The notes: generated by a model from the sequence alone, not told the origin. Shown: positions 38,247 through 48,729, numbered from the stretch's first letter. The stretch is 64,000 bases of DNA from Trichococcus palustris (GCF_900114465.1 NZ_FOTD01000014.1:20319-84318); one strand, 5' to 3'. Program-made: numbers and translations.

Positions 38247-38995
38247 TATTCTCCCTCCCAAATATTCGTGCTGTCTTCCAGATTTTTTTTAATCTCTGTA
38301 GATACGTTGTAACTGATGATGCTGCAATCTTCTATATCGCAAACCTTGATGAAGCTGACCTTCTTAAATTTGGATGCATCAGCTACAACAAAACTTTGTG
38401 CACTGTTTTCGATCGCTATCCGTTTGATGGCTGCCTCTTCTGCATCCGGCGTCGTGAATCCGAATTGCTTGTCTATGCCGTTGATGCCGAGAAAAGCTTT
38501 GCTGAAACGGTAGCTTTGCATTTGCATTTGGCTGGTTGGCCCGATGACTGCTTTTGTCTCCATTTTGATCTTTCCGCCGATGAGAATCGTTTCAACTTGC
38601 ATATCCGTCAAGAGACTGGCGTGTGGCACCCCGTTTGTGACAACGGTGATGTTCCGTCCTTTTAGAAGCGGTATCATTTCATAGGTAGTGGACCCCGCAT
38701 CCAGAAAAATAACGTCCCCATCGCTGATCATCCGCGCAGCCTTTGCCGCAATGCGTTGTTTGTCATGAACGTTTTTAGAGGTTTTTTCATCCATCCGGTC
38801 TTCAGCGCTCACCTCGTAGCTGCGTTTCGCTCCGCCGTGGACACGCACCAAGAAACCGCCCTGTTCCAACGTGCTTAAATCGCGTCGTATCGTCGATTCC
38901 GAGCTGCCTGTCAGTTCCACCAAATCCTGCAGTTTGAGAATATTTCCTTTGGCTAAAGCGTCCAGAATATATTTGTGTCTCTCTTCTGTAAGCAC
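38246..38995 (-). CDS. fruR: DeoR-family fructose operon repressor
   Basis: FruR represses the fru operon and responds to a phosphorylated fructose intermediate. I chose GTG 38993-38995 (VLTEERHKYIL), 7 nt after AGGTGA, since the upstream 13 residues do not resemble the family. The 249 residues hold a DeoR HTH (LVELTGSSESTIRRDLSTLE, near 22-41) and the sugar-phosphate-binding DeoRC domain. The latter shows IFLDAGSTTYEM, VTNGVPHASLL and LGINGIDKQFGFTTP. It is first in the operon, with three direct repeats upstream of its promoter. Confidence 0.92.
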   Translation of the reverse strand: MLTEERHKYILDALAKGNILKLQDLVELTGSSESTIRRDLSTLEQGGFLVRVHGGAKRSYEVSAEDRMDEKTSKNVHDKQRIAAKAARMISDGDVIFLDAGSTTYEMIPLLKGRNITVVTNGVPHASLLTDMQVETILIGGKIKMETKAVIGPTSQMQMQSYRFSKAFLGINGIDKQFGFTTPDAEEAAIKRIAIENSAQSFVVADASKFKKVSFIKVCDIEDCSIISYNVSTEIKKNLEDSTNIWEGE

Positions 38996-39018
38996 TTTCT
39001 CATCACCTCTCGAAAAGA

Positions 39019-39047
39019 ATAATAACACCTCCATTTAAATAAAGCAA
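39019..39047 (-). promoter_or_regulatory. fru operon promoter
   Basis: On the minus strand, TTGCTT (39042-39047) and TATTAT (39019-39024) are 17 bp apart, just before fruR. Confidence 0.65.
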
Positions 39048-39107
39048 TCATTTTCATCCAAAAACATCGAAATTCTTCCAAAAACCTATTCGAAATCATT
39101 CAAAAAA
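39048..39107 (-). promoter_or_regulatory. Three direct repeats upstream of the fru promoter (probable FruR operators)
   Basis: On the minus strand three related 20-21-bp units abut the -35: TTTTGAATGATTTCGAATAG, TTTTTGGAAGAATTTCGATG and TTTTTGGATGAAAATGATTG. Spacing of about two helical turns places them on one DNA face. Operator function is inferred. Confidence 0.55.
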
Positions 39108-39160
39108 AAATCGCATCCTGGCAAACGTTGATGCGAAGGCTTTTCGGAAGGATTTCAATA

Positions 39161-39198
39161 AAAAAAGGAGCCGCACCTTTTTTCGGGTGCGGCTCCTT
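39161..39198 (-). terminator. groESL terminator, beyond the hairpin repeat
   Basis: On the minus strand, arms AAGGAGCCGCACC/GGTGCGGCTCCTT are followed by a T run. It lies more than 430 bp after the groEL stop, so the repeat between them belongs to the transcript. Confidence 0.85.
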
Positions 39199-39221
39199 GA
39201 TGGTAGGATCATGTTATCTAT

Positions 39222-39629
39222 TTAGTTGAACTCTGAATCCCAAGTAAAATTTGCATCATTTATCTTGGTACAAAAATTGCGAAAGACTCTGAGCGCAGGA
39301 TTCATCACACACTTCTTAAACGTGTTCTAAAACTCAGCCACCGCTAACGTTTTGTCATGGTTCTTGCGATTTCAATCGCTTAGAACCATGACACACTTGA
39401 CCGGCACGGTCACAGTACTTCCTTTTAAGGTTGTCCACAAAAGAGGTGAACAGCCCGTGTTCGCTCCAACGTACGGGTGGCTAAACGAGTTTTATCTCAC
39501 TCTTTCTTAGTCGAACTCTGAATTGCAGAACGGACGTCCACTTCACGGCCTAGACCTAAATCTGAAAATCACAGATTTTGGTCTAGGCCGCTCCAGTGAT
39601 TCCGTTCTGGACGCAATTCATCGTATCCT
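39222..39629 (-). repeat. Modular hairpin repeat, copy 2 (module A, module B, end fragment)
   Basis: Module A (39508-39629) has nested conserved arms GAATTGC/GCAATTC and AGAACGG/CCGTTCT. Inside them is a variable stem CGGCCTAGACC (39546-39556)/GGTCTAGGCCG (39580-39590), then a conserved AAATCTG/CAGATTT cap. Module B (about 39299-39507) has outer arms AACTC/GAGTT, GCCACC/GGTGGC and AACGT/AACGT. They enclose a perfect 11-bp hairpin GTCATGGTTCT/AGAACCATGAC (39354-39392, with inner GCGATT/AATCGC). A separate end motif TAGTTGAACTCTGAAT lies at 39223. It begins 1 nt after the groEL stop. Confidence 0.85.
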
Positions 39630-39630
39630 A

Positions 39631-41250
<1,620 letters not shown>

Positions 41251-41283
41251 TCACCTCATGAAATATTTTTGTTACGGCACCTA

Positions 41284-41568
41284 TTAGTCAATAATCGCTA
41301 CAATTTCGCTTTCCTTGATGACCAAATATTCTTTGCCATCATGTTTCACTTCTGTCCCTGCGTATTTTTCAAAAAGAACAGTATCGCCAATTTTAACAGT
41401 CATTTCAATCTTTGTCCCGTTGTCAGTTACACGGCCAGCGCCTACAGCTACAACGACGCCTGTTTGAGATTTTTCTTTGGCAGATGATGCTAAAACAATG
41501 CCGCCTACAGATTTTTCTTCTTCTTTAGCAACTTCTACGATGACACGATTTCCTAATGGTTTTAACAA
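41284..41568 (-). CDS. groES: Co-chaperonin GroES
   Basis: GroES caps the GroEL chamber. I chose TTG 41566-41568 ([13 protein letters not shown]), 7 nt after GGAGG. This gives 94 residues, the standard length; a longer open frame upstream would run through the ribosome-binding site. The mobile loop ([13 protein letters not shown] region) and the C-terminal [14 protein letters not shown] are present. Start codon TTG is unusual for so strongly expressed a gene and may tune expression. Confidence 0.95.
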   Translation of the reverse strand: MLKPLGNRVIVEVAKEEEKSVGGIVLASSAKEKSQTGVVVAVGAGRVTDNGTKIEMTVKIGDTVLFEKYAGTEVKHDGKEYLVIKESEIVAIID

Positions 41569-41594
41569 ATTGATCCCTCCAAAAATAAGTTCCT

Positions 41595-41621
41595 TTAGCA
41601 CTCAATCACATCGAGTGCTAA
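41595..41621 (-). promoter_or_regulatory. CIRCE operator (HrcA site)
   Basis: A perfect TTAGCACTC-N9-GAGTGCTAA inverted repeat lies between the groESL promoter and groES. HrcA binds this element and represses the operon until heat shock. Confidence 0.97.
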
Positions 41622-41632
41622 GCTACATTTCT

Positions 41633-41661
41633 ATATTAATCAATTTCACATTATATTGCAA
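41633..41661 (-). promoter_or_regulatory. groESL promoter
   Basis: On the minus strand, TTGCAA (41656-41661) and TAATAT (41633-41638) are 17 bp apart. CIRCE begins about 11 bp beyond the -10. Confidence 0.65.
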
Positions 41662-41745
41662 GCGATTCGCTAATTTTTTTCCCCTTCCTATGCTATACTG
41701 TTTTACAAGCTTACAAATCATGGTTTCATCAGAAAGGTTCGTCTC

Positions 41746-42426
41746 ATGAATAAAAAATCAAAATCAAACATAACGGTCGCCATGGCAATCATCTTGATCT
41801 ATCTGGCGGTGCAGTTCTTGCCTGTCATCCTGACGGTCTTTGTGCCGATAGCCGATCGCGTTGCCCTCAGCATGAATCTTACTTTACTGTGTTCGTTCCT
41901 AGGTGCCGCCATTATGCTGCTGTTGAATCATTTGAGGACTTGGACACCTGCCAATAGCATCACCAACCGTCCTTCCTCTTCCATCAGTACAGTGTTGGCT
42001 TACGGTGTTGTCGGCTTCATTGGTGCCCTGATCGTTCAAATCATTGCCTTGAATGTCGAGGTATTGTTGTTCCAAGCGCCGGCGACTTCCGAAAACACTG
42101 AGGTATTGCTTGACTTGACAAATCAGTATCCATTCTTTATTTTTAATATAATCGTCTTTGCACCGGTTATGGAAGAATTTGTTTTTCGTAAAGCCATTGT
42201 GACATCCCTTGTCGATAGCACAGGGATGGTCGGGGCTGCCACCATCAGTTCCTTGATTTTTGCATTTGCACACGCGGATGGCCATCTGTTGATATACGGC
42301 GCCTTGGGGCTATGGTTCTCTTTCCTCTACAATAAGACAAAAAATATCGCAACACCGATGATTGCGCATGGTTTGATGAATGCGATGTCCGCCTATCCGA
42401 TACTGTTACACCTCTTATCGCATTAG
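41746..42426 (+). CDS. CPBP-family intramembrane metalloprotease-like protein (YdiL)
   Basis: The 226 residues show about six to seven membrane helices and the Abi/CPBP motifs: EEFVFRK (near 143), FAHADGH (near 178) and HGLMNAM near the C-terminus. They supply the Glu and His metal ligands of this family. It sits divergently beside groES and is followed by a YdiK-like gene, as ydiL and ydiK adjoin groES in B. subtilis. Protease activity is likely but the substrate is unknown; some family members serve in bacteriocin immunity. Confidence 0.87.
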   Translation: MNKKSKSNITVAMAIILIYLAVQFLPVILTVFVPIADRVALSMNLTLLCSFLGAAIMLLLNHLRTWTPANSITNRPSSSISTVLAYGVVGFIGALIVQIIALNVEVLLFQAPATSENTEVLLDLTNQYPFFIFNIIVFAPVMEEFVFRKAIVTSLVDSTGMVGAATISSLIFAFAHADGHLLIYGALGLWFSFLYNKTKNIATPMIAHGLMNAMSAYPILLHLLSH

Positions 42427-42460
42427 CGCCGGAACCCGTTCAGCAAAAGAAAGGAAAAAA

Positions 42461-42667
42461 ATGACTTTAAAAAATTTATTCATCCAAATTATCATCCGTT
42501 TTGTATTCGCTGTCCTCTTCATTTCCCTGGCGGTGAATGCCGTGCATACAGCAGGATGGGGATTTATGGCAATCATCAGCGTTTTCTTCGCAACAAGTGA
42601 TGTTGTCAAAGGCACCAGAATGCTGCAGGCTTACATCGAAATCAAAAAATCAATCGATAAACAATAG
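42461..42667 (+). CDS. Small membrane protein, YdiK-like (DUF4305)
   Basis: The 68-residue protein has two membrane helices (about 8-28 and 31-47) and a charged C-terminus (KKSIDKQ). The start is the ATG at 42461 after AAGGAAA. Synteny (next to the YdiL-like gene, between groES and rex) and the topology match YdiK of Bacillus. Function is unknown. Confidence 0.75.
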   Translation: MTLKNLFIQIIIRFVFAVLFISLAVNAVHTAGWGFMAIISVFFATSDVVKGTRMLQAYIEIKKSIDKQ

Positions 42668-42723
42668 GGGTCAGACTTTCGGGACCCGCTTAAGAAATAT
42701 TGATTTTCTAAACTTTATCGCAA

Positions 42724-42775
42724 CAAAAAAAGAAGGATGACGTGCTGATCTGATCAGCGTGTCATCCTTCTTTTT
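42724..42775. terminator. Bidirectional terminator between ydiK-like and rex
   Basis: A long stem AAGAAGGATGAC/GTCATCCTTCTT with an inner CTGATC/GATCAG hairpin is flanked by A and T runs. Confidence 0.85.
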
Positions 42776-42796
42776 ATCTTACAATCTTTTCTTTCC

Positions 42797-43429
42797 TCAG
42801 CTGATGTCGTTATCCAGGAAGTAGATCAGCGTTTGCAATTCGTTCGTCAAATCGACGTTTTGCACGCGAACATTATCCGGTACGGATAGGCGCAATGGCG
42901 TAAAGTTCATGATACCGCGGATGCCCGCTTCCAATAGTTCGTTTGTCGCTCTTTGCGCAACCTCTTGCGGCACCGTCAAGATGGCCACATCAATTTGTTG
43001 GATACGCAATTGTTCAACCATATCCGACATCGGATAAACCGGCACACCGCTCAGGATAGTACCAACAATATCTTCATTTACATCGAACGCCGCACTGATA
43101 CGGACGTTGTTGCTTACGTGGAAATTATAGTTCAATAAAGCATGTCCTAAATTACCCACCCCTATCAAAGCAACATTGGTCAGACGGTCTTGGTTCAAGG
43201 TTTTGCTGAAGAAATCCAACAAATACTCCACATCGTATCCGTACCCTCTTTTGCCAAGGGCCCCGAAGTAGGAGAAATCTCTTCTGATTGTTGCGCTGTC
43301 CACTTTCACCGCTTCACTTAATTCAGTGGAAGAAACGCGTTTTTTACCGGCATTATGCAGGAAACGCAAATAGCGATGATAAATGGGCAATCTTTTTGCC
43401 GTCGCCTTTGGAATATCGTGTGCTGTCAT
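42797..43429 (-). CDS. rex: Redox-sensing repressor Rex
   Basis: Rex senses the NADH/NAD ratio and represses fermentation and respiration genes. The start is the ATG at 43427-43429 (MTAHDIPKA) after GAGG; an earlier ATG lacks a site. The 210 residues hold an N-terminal winged helix ([20 protein letters not shown]) and a Rossmann domain with [12 protein letters not shown] (near 90). The swap helix lies at the C-terminus. It is flanked by ydiF and ydiK-ydiL as in Bacillus. Confidence 0.95.
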   Translation of the reverse strand: MTAHDIPKATAKRLPIYHRYLRFLHNAGKKRVSSTELSEAVKVDSATIRRDFSYFGALGKRGYGYDVEYLLDFFSKTLNQDRLTNVALIGVGNLGHALLNYNFHVSNNVRISAAFDVNEDIVGTILSGVPVYPMSDMVEQLRIQQIDVAILTVPQEVAQRATNELLEAGIRGIMNFTPLRLSVPDNVRVQNVDLTNELQTLIYFLDNDIS

Positions 43430-43767
43430 TATAATTTTCCTCATCTCTCACATTCGTATACTTTGCTCACTAAATACAAGTTCAAAAAAGTATCTTCACA
43501 TACTTTTGTTTTTTCGATTCATACAAGCTATTATAACATCTGTTTGTGAAATATCCAGTATTTTGTTCGAAATGGGGATTAATTGTGAAGTTATTAATGT
43601 CCGAAATGTGAAATGTCACACGAACTGTAAACGCATTCGTTTTTTTGTTTTCACATATCCATCAAGTGAATAACACAATAACTCTCCTCCTCCCTATCGA
43701 TAACACCTCCGCTATGATAAAATAGAGCTACTGTATCGACAGCATACGTTAGAAAGAGGATTCTTAT

Positions 43768-45723
43768 ATGATTTTATTACAAGGACAAAATTTGGCACGT
43801 CATTTTGGACCGACTGTGCTCTTCGACAACATTCAAATAACCGTACAAGATCACTCCCGCATTGCCCTCGTTGGGCGTAACGGTGCCGGAAAATCGACAC
43901 TATTAAAAATTCTTGCTGGAATAGAAAATACGGATGCCGGCTCCGTAGCAAAAAATAAAGATATTACGATCGGTTACTTGGATCAACACAGTGCCGTGGA
44001 TTCCGCCAATACGATTTGGCAAGAGATGCTGACCATCTTTGAACCGATCATCCAACTGAGCAAAGAAGCCGAAAGAGCGGCAATCGCTTTAGGGGATCCC
44101 GATTTATTGGAGGATGAGGATGCCTACCAAAAAGCCTTGGAGCGTTACGATACTCTGCAGCATGCGCTGCATGAAAAGAATGCCTATGGCTATGAATCTG
44201 AAATCCGTTCCGTTCTGCACGGTTTCCAATTTTACGAAGAGGATTATCATCGCCCCATCGGCCAATTGTCAGGCGGTCAGAAAACACGTCTAGCCTTGGC
44301 AAAAATCCTGTTGGAAAAGAATGACCTGCTCATTCTGGATGAACCGACCAATCACCTGGATATCGACACCTTGGCCTGGTTGGAAACCTACTTGATCGGT
44401 TATAAAGGTTCTCTTTTGATCGTCTCCCATGACCGTTATTTCTTGGATAAAGTGGCAACCGAAGTCTATGAAATCAGCCGCCATAAAATCCAACATTACA
44501 AAGGGAATTATTCCTATTATTTGACCGAGAAAGCCGCCCGTCTGGAACTGGAATGGAAAGCTTATGAAAAACAACAGGATGAAATCGCTAAGCTGGAAGA
44601 TTATGTCGCCCGCAATCTGGTGCGCGCTTCCACTACGAAGATGGCTCAGAGTCGCCGGAAACGTCTGGAAAAGATGGACCGCATGGACAAGCCCAAAGGC
44701 GATGAGCGTTCTGCCCGATTTTCTTTCGAAATCGAAAAGGAGAGCGGAAATGTCGTGTTGACTGTGGAAAATGGCGCCGTCGGTTACGACGATACCGTTC
44801 TTTCCAAGCCAATCAACTTGGATATCCGCAAACAACAGGCGATTGCCATCGTCGGGCCGAACGGAATCGGCAAATCGACCCTTCTGAAATCCATCATTTC
44901 TGAAATTCCATTATTGGAAGGAAGCGTCCGTTTCGGCGCTAACGTCGATCTGGGTTACTATGACCAAGAGTTGGGCAACCTATCCAAAAACAAAACCGTC
45001 CTGGCGGAAATCTGGGATCTGCACCCTACCTTGAACGAAAAGGATATCCGTAGCATCTTGGGCAGTTTCCTGTTCAGCGGTGAAGACGTCGAAAAAACCA
45101 TCCCTTCTCTGAGCGGCGGCGAAAAAGCGCGCCTCTCCTTGTGCAAATTGGCTTTGGACAAAAAAAACTTTTTGATACTCGACGAACCGACCAACCACTT
45201 GGACATCGACAGCAAAGAGGTTTTGGAAAATGCCTTGATCGAATTTGACGGGACGCTCCTGTTCGTATCGCATGACCGTTACTTCATCAACCGCATCGCG
45301 ACCGGCATTGTCGAATTGTCTGAGGACGGCAGTCGGCTGTATATGGGCGATTACGATTATTACTTGGAAAAAAAACAACAGGAAGCTGAGTTGGCAGCCT
45401 TGCAGTTGGCGGAAGCTTCGCCGGTTGAAGATACCGCAGCCGAACCGCTCTCAAAAGCTAAGGGCGACTACCATAATTCCAAGGAAAAACTGAAACTGGA
45501 ACGCAAACTTTCCAGACAGATCGAGGCGATAGAAGAAGAATTGGCCTCCATTGAATCGGGCATTTCCGCAATCGAAGCGGAGCTGACCAAACCCGAAGTC
45601 TTCGGTGATCATCAAAAAGTCCAGGAATTCAACACCAACTTGCTTGCCCTACAGGCCAAACAAGATGAACTGATGGAACAATGGGAAGAACAGACCACCG
45701 CTTTGGAAGAACTAGCAGAATGA
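43768..45723 (+). CDS. ABC-F family ATPase, YdiF-like
   Basis: ABC-F proteins bind the ribosomal E site and resolve stalled or drug-bound ribosomes. The 651 residues hold two ABC domains without membrane parts. Domain 1 has GRNGAGKST, QLSGGQKTR and LILDEPTNHLD; domain 2 has GPNGIGKST, SLSGGEKAR and LILDEPTNHLD. An interdomain linker lies near 250-310 and a C-terminal coiled coil near 575-651. The position beside rex and the tsa genes identifies it as YdiF-like. No antibiotic-resistance role can be claimed from sequence. Confidence 0.92.
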   Translation: MILLQGQNLARHFGPTVLFDNIQITVQDHSRIALVGRNGAGKSTLLKILAGIENTDAGSVAKNKDITIGYLDQHSAVDSANTIWQEMLTIFEPIIQLSKEAERAAIALGDPDLLEDEDAYQKALERYDTLQHALHEKNAYGYESEIRSVLHGFQFYEEDYHRPIGQLSGGQKTRLALAKILLEKNDLLILDEPTNHLDIDTLAWLETYLIGYKGSLLIVSHDRYFLDKVATEVYEISRHKIQHYKGNYSYYLTEKAARLELEWKAYEKQQDEIAKLEDYVARNLVRASTTKMAQSRRKRLEKMDRMDKPKGDERSARFSFEIEKESGNVVLTVENGAVGYDDTVLSKPINLDIRKQQAIAIVGPNGIGKSTLLKSIISEIPLLEGSVRFGANVDLGYYDQELGNLSKNKTVLAEIWDLHPTLNEKDIRSILGSFLFSGEDVEKTIPSLSGGEKARLSLCKLALDKKNFLILDEPTNHLDIDSKEVLENALIEFDGTLLFVSHDRYFINRIATGIVELSEDGSRLYMGDYDYYLEKKQQEAELAALQLAEASPVEDTAAEPLSKAKGDYHNSKEKLKLERKLSRQIEAIEEELASIESGISAIEAELTKPEVFGDHQKVQEFNTNLLALQAKQDELMEQWEEQTTALEELAE

Positions 45724-45836
45724 TCAGGAAGAGCGCCCTTATTTACATGGCCGCTCCCTATCTCAGGACACCGACTCGTCCGATATGATAGCTATTTCGG
45801 ATAATATTCTAATGAACATACACAGGGGGCATGCTT

Positions 45837-46493
45837 ATGTTAGAAGCAGTACTATTTGATATGGATGGCGTCATCATCGATACGGAACCATTCTTTTTGC
45901 GTTCGGAAAATATGCTATTGAAAGAATTTGGCGTAACCGTCGAACTGGCATACCACTACCGTTACCAAGGGACCACCCATGAGTACATGTGGCAGACCAT
46001 GAAAGACGAATTCAATCTTCCCGCACCGGTTAACGAATTGGTGGAAAGAGCCAATAAAATCAGGAATGCGCTGATCATGCAGGAAGGCCTGCAGCCTATT
46101 CCTGGCGCAATCGACTTGATCAAAAATTTATACGAAAACAAGATTCCATTGGCCATTGCATCGTCTTCTCCGCTGAAAGATATCCACCATGCCGTCGCCT
46201 CTTTGGATATTGAAGCATATTTCAGCTATTTCGTATCCGGCGAAAGCGTCGAACATTCAAAACCGGCTCCCGATATCTTTCTGGATGCCGCCAAAAACCT
46301 CAACGTCGATCCAACGAATTGCATCGTCCTTGAAGATTCCAAAAATGGCGTGAATGCCGCCTATGCCGCAAACTGCAAGTGCATCGGGTTCAGCAACCCG
46401 AATTTCCCTGCACAGGACTTATCCAATGCGACTGTCATCATCACTGATTTGGCAACGGTCGATGCCGATTTCTGCAGAAATTTATTCAAATAA
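45837..46493 (+). CDS. HAD-superfamily phosphatase/phosphoglucomutase-like protein
   Basis: The 218 residues form a subfamily IA HAD enzyme. Nucleophile motif I is LFDMDGVIIDTEP (near 6-18), motif II Ser lies in IASSSPLKDI (near 110), motif III Lys in EHSKPAPDIF (near 143), and motif IV in VLEDSKNGVNAA (near 165). The cap resembles beta-phosphoglucomutase, but substrate cannot be told. The start is ATG 45837, 7 nt after GGGGG; an ATG two codons earlier lies inside the spacer. Confidence 0.85.
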   Translation: MLEAVLFDMDGVIIDTEPFFLRSENMLLKEFGVTVELAYHYRYQGTTHEYMWQTMKDEFNLPAPVNELVERANKIRNALIMQEGLQPIPGAIDLIKNLYENKIPLAIASSSPLKDIHHAVASLDIEAYFSYFVSGESVEHSKPAPDIFLDAAKNLNVDPTNCIVLEDSKNGVNAAYAANCKCIGFSNPNFPAQDLSNATVIITDLATVDADFCRNLFK

Positions 46494-46496
46494 AAA

Positions 46497-46555
46497 ACTC
46501 TTGCATGCTGTCCCCGCCTTCAGAAGGCGGAACAGCATGCAAGAGTTTTCTTTTC
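46497..46555. terminator. Bidirectional terminator between the HAD gene and tsaD
   Basis: A very long stem AAAACTCTTGCATGCTGTxCC pairs with its complement around a CGCCTTC-AGAAGGCG top, with A/T flanks. Confidence 0.85.
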
Positions 46556-46565
46556 CGTTAAGGGA

Positions 46566-47588
46566 TTATTCGCCCAAAACCAATCCGGGATGTGCATTCA
46601 GATCATATCCGGCAAAGTTTTGCTTCCGGTATTCGCTATAGGCTGCCGCCCCGATCATGGCGGCGTTATCTCCGCATAGCGAAAGCGGCGGAATCAGCAC
46701 GGCTACATCCGGCAATTCCTGCGCCATTTTTGCGGACAAGACTTCCCTCAGGCCTCGGTTGGCCGCGACACCCCCGGCCAACAACAGTTGGCGAACGTTC
46801 TTCTCTTTGGCCGCCCGCAGCGTCTTGTGTACAAGGACCTCGATCACGCTCGCTTGGAAGCTGGCCGCCAAATCGTAGGGATCGATGTCATCCCCTTTTT
46901 GGCGGGCGTTATGTACGGTATTGATGACCGAACTCTTCAGTCCGCTGAAGCTGAAGTCATAATTGTCTTCCTGAATCATCGCACGCGGGAAATGCAAAGT
47001 TTCTTTCCCCTCATGAGCCATTTCATCCATTTTTTTACCGCCTGGATAAGGCAAGCCCAATACCCGCCCGATTTTGTCGTAGGCTTCTCCGGCTGCATCA
47101 TCCCTGGTCTCTCCGATGATATCGAAAGAACCATCTTTTTCCATATAGACCAATTCTGTATGGCCACCGCTCACCACCAAAGCCAACAGCGGGAACTGCA
47201 ACGGTTCGACCAACTGATTCGCATAAATATGGCCGGCGATGTGGTTGACCGGAATAAGCGGTTTGCGATGAGCGAAAGCGAGCGCCTTCGCTGCACTGAC
47301 CCCAATCAACAAGGAGCCGACCAAGCCTGGGCCTTCCGTCACTGCAATCGCATCGATCGCAGCAAACGTCAGATTGGCTTCATCCATTGCGGCTTCAATC
47401 ACTTGCGTAATCTGTTCCACATGATGGCGGCTGGCCACTTCAGGGACCACTCCGCCAAATCGCATATGGCTCTTGATCTGGGAAGCTACAACGTTCGATA
47501 AGACAGTGTCGCCATTTCTCACTACTGCCACACTTGTTTCATCACAGCTGCTTTCGATTGCAAGGATGGTTACTTCTCTTTCTGTCAC
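46566..47588 (-). CDS. tsaD: tRNA threonylcarbamoyladenosine transferase TsaD
   Basis: TsaD transfers the threonylcarbamoyl group onto A37 of ANN-decoding tRNAs, with TsaB and TsaE. The 340 residues are typical: [14 protein letters not shown] at the N-terminus, the metal-binding HxxxH ([10 protein letters not shown], near 115), SGGHTELVY and [13 protein letters not shown]. The C-terminal [14 protein letters not shown] includes a metal-ligand Asp. It is the last gene of tsaB-GNAT-rimI-tsaD. Confidence 0.97.
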   Translation of the reverse strand: MTEREVTILAIESSCDETSVAVVRNGDTVLSNVVASQIKSHMRFGGVVPEVASRHHVEQITQVIEAAMDEANLTFAAIDAIAVTEGPGLVGSLLIGVSAAKALAFAHRKPLIPVNHIAGHIYANQLVEPLQFPLLALVVSGGHTELVYMEKDGSFDIIGETRDDAAGEAYDKIGRVLGLPYPGGKKMDEMAHEGKETLHFPRAMIQEDNYDFSFSGLKSSVINTVHNARQKGDDIDPYDLAASFQASVIEVLVHKTLRAAKEKNVRQLLLAGGVAANRGLREVLSAKMAQELPDVAVLIPPLSLCGDNAAMIGAAAYSEYRKQNFAGYDLNAHPGLVLGE

Positions 47589-47600
47589 GGTTCTTTCACC

Positions 47601-48092
47601 TCAACTTTCTTGCTCCGCAGGAAATGCCAATTCCAGTATATAGGCATCTTCGACCGGAGCCTGATAATAATCTTTTCTTCGGTAGATATCTTCAAACCCC
47701 ATCTTTCTGTACAGTCCATAGGCTCCGCTATTGGAAACGCGGACTTCCAGCCATAATTTCGCCATGTCTTCTCCCTTGAGCAGGAGGATCATCTCTCTCA
47801 GCAACGCCGTGCCGACCCCTTCGCCTTGGTACTCCGGAAGGACTGCGAAGTTATTGACGGACGCTTCGTCCAGCACCGTCATGCAGCAAATGTACCCGAT
47901 CAGTTTCTCATCTTCAAAACACCCCAGATAAACGGAACGTTCCTCTTTCAGTTCAAACAGGAAAGAGGAAACTTTCCAGCTGGTATGGCCATCGTTGGCA
48001 AGCAACGTTATATCGTACAGTTCCTGTGCGATATGTCCCAACTTGTCCGGCTGCATTTTCAAGTCACTGATTCTAATGGTATTCGTCTGCAT
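47601..48092 (-). CDS. rimI: Ribosomal protein S18 alanine N-acetyltransferase-like GNAT
   Basis: The 163 residues are a GNAT fold with the acetyl-CoA motif VLPEYQGEGVGTALLREM (near 82-99) and EVRVSNSGAYGLYRKMGFE near 120-140. The tsaB-rimI-tsaD context is the usual position of rimI, which acetylates S18 in other bacteria. It overlaps the upstream GNAT gene by 20 bp and precedes tsaD by 12 bp. Confidence 0.85.
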   Translation of the reverse strand: MQTNTIRISDLKMQPDKLGHIAQELYDITLLANDGHTSWKVSSFLFELKEERSVYLGCFEDEKLIGYICCMTVLDEASVNNFAVLPEYQGEGVGTALLREMILLLKGEDMAKLWLEVRVSNSGAYGLYRKMGFEDIYRRKDYYQAPVEDAYILELAFPAEQES

Positions 48093-48729
48093 GTCTTTTC
48101 TCCCTTTCTTCCGGACCGGCTACAGGCAAAAGCCAATTCATCTCTAGAGCGTCTTCTCCATCGCCGTTGTAGTAATTTTTTTTTATCCGCACGGATCGAA
48201 ATCCTATTTTTTCATATAAAGATTTTGCTTTTTGATTGGAAACGCGGACTTCCAGACTAATGCTGGGGATGTTTTCCGTCAACGCAAATTCTTCCAGCAT
48301 CATCAACAACAGCGTGGCGGCGCCGATCTGTTGGTAATCCGGCACTATGGCGATATTCGTGATGTGGATGTCTTCCGTTTCCTCTCTTGCTCCTAAAAAT
48401 CCGACCGGTGTGTGTCCATCGTAGAGAACATAATAGAGGGATTTCGCATTTTGCATGATGTCGCTTTCCAGGGCTGATCTTCCCCATGGTGCTAACCCTT
48501 GATAGCTCATCCTTTCGATATATAAAATATCCGGGATGTGATGCTTCTTGCCGATGACAAGTTTGACGGGCAGCTGGTTCTTCAACAAATAATGTTCCTG
48601 TTCCAACGAGATGCGTTTTGAAACGAATTTTGGTTCTTTTAAGGAAGCGATGTCCGTCTGGATTTCCTTGATGGCGGATTTAAATTGACGAATCAATTCT
48701 TTCAACGTAATCTTCCCTCCGTTTTTCAT
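48073..48729 (-). CDS. Second GNAT acetyltransferase in the tsa operon
   Basis: This N-acetyltransferase has 218 residues from ATG 48727-48729. A TTG at 48703-48705, 9 nt after GGAGGG, is a credible alternative giving 210. The C-terminal half is RimI-like: NIAIVPDYQQIGAATLLLMM and EVRVSNQKAKSLYEKIGFRS, close to its neighbour. The N-terminal ~70 residues are an extra charged segment. It overlaps both tsaB and rimI, so expression is tightly coupled. Its substrate is unknown. Confidence 0.8.
   Translation of the reverse strand: MKNGGKITLKELIRQFKSAIKEIQTDIASLKEPKFVSKRISLEQEHYLLKNQLPVKLVIGKKHHIPDILYIERMSYQGLAPWGRSALESDIMQNAKSLYYVLYDGHTPVGFLGAREETEDIHITNIAIVPDYQQIGAATLLLMMLEEFALTENIPSISLEVRVSNQKAKSLYEKIGFRSVRIKKNYYNGDGEDALEMNWLLPVAGPEEREKRHADEYH

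Noticed and set aside
39222..39629. CRISPR array
   Set aside because: The repeats are long hairpins joined in modules, not short regularly spaced units; no cas genes are present. The tnpB at 63 kb is transposon-borne.
43540..43640. Rex operators upstream of rex (TTGTGAAATAT; TGTGAAATGTCACA)
   Set aside because: Only half sites or a wrong spacing are present; not enough to call autoregulation.
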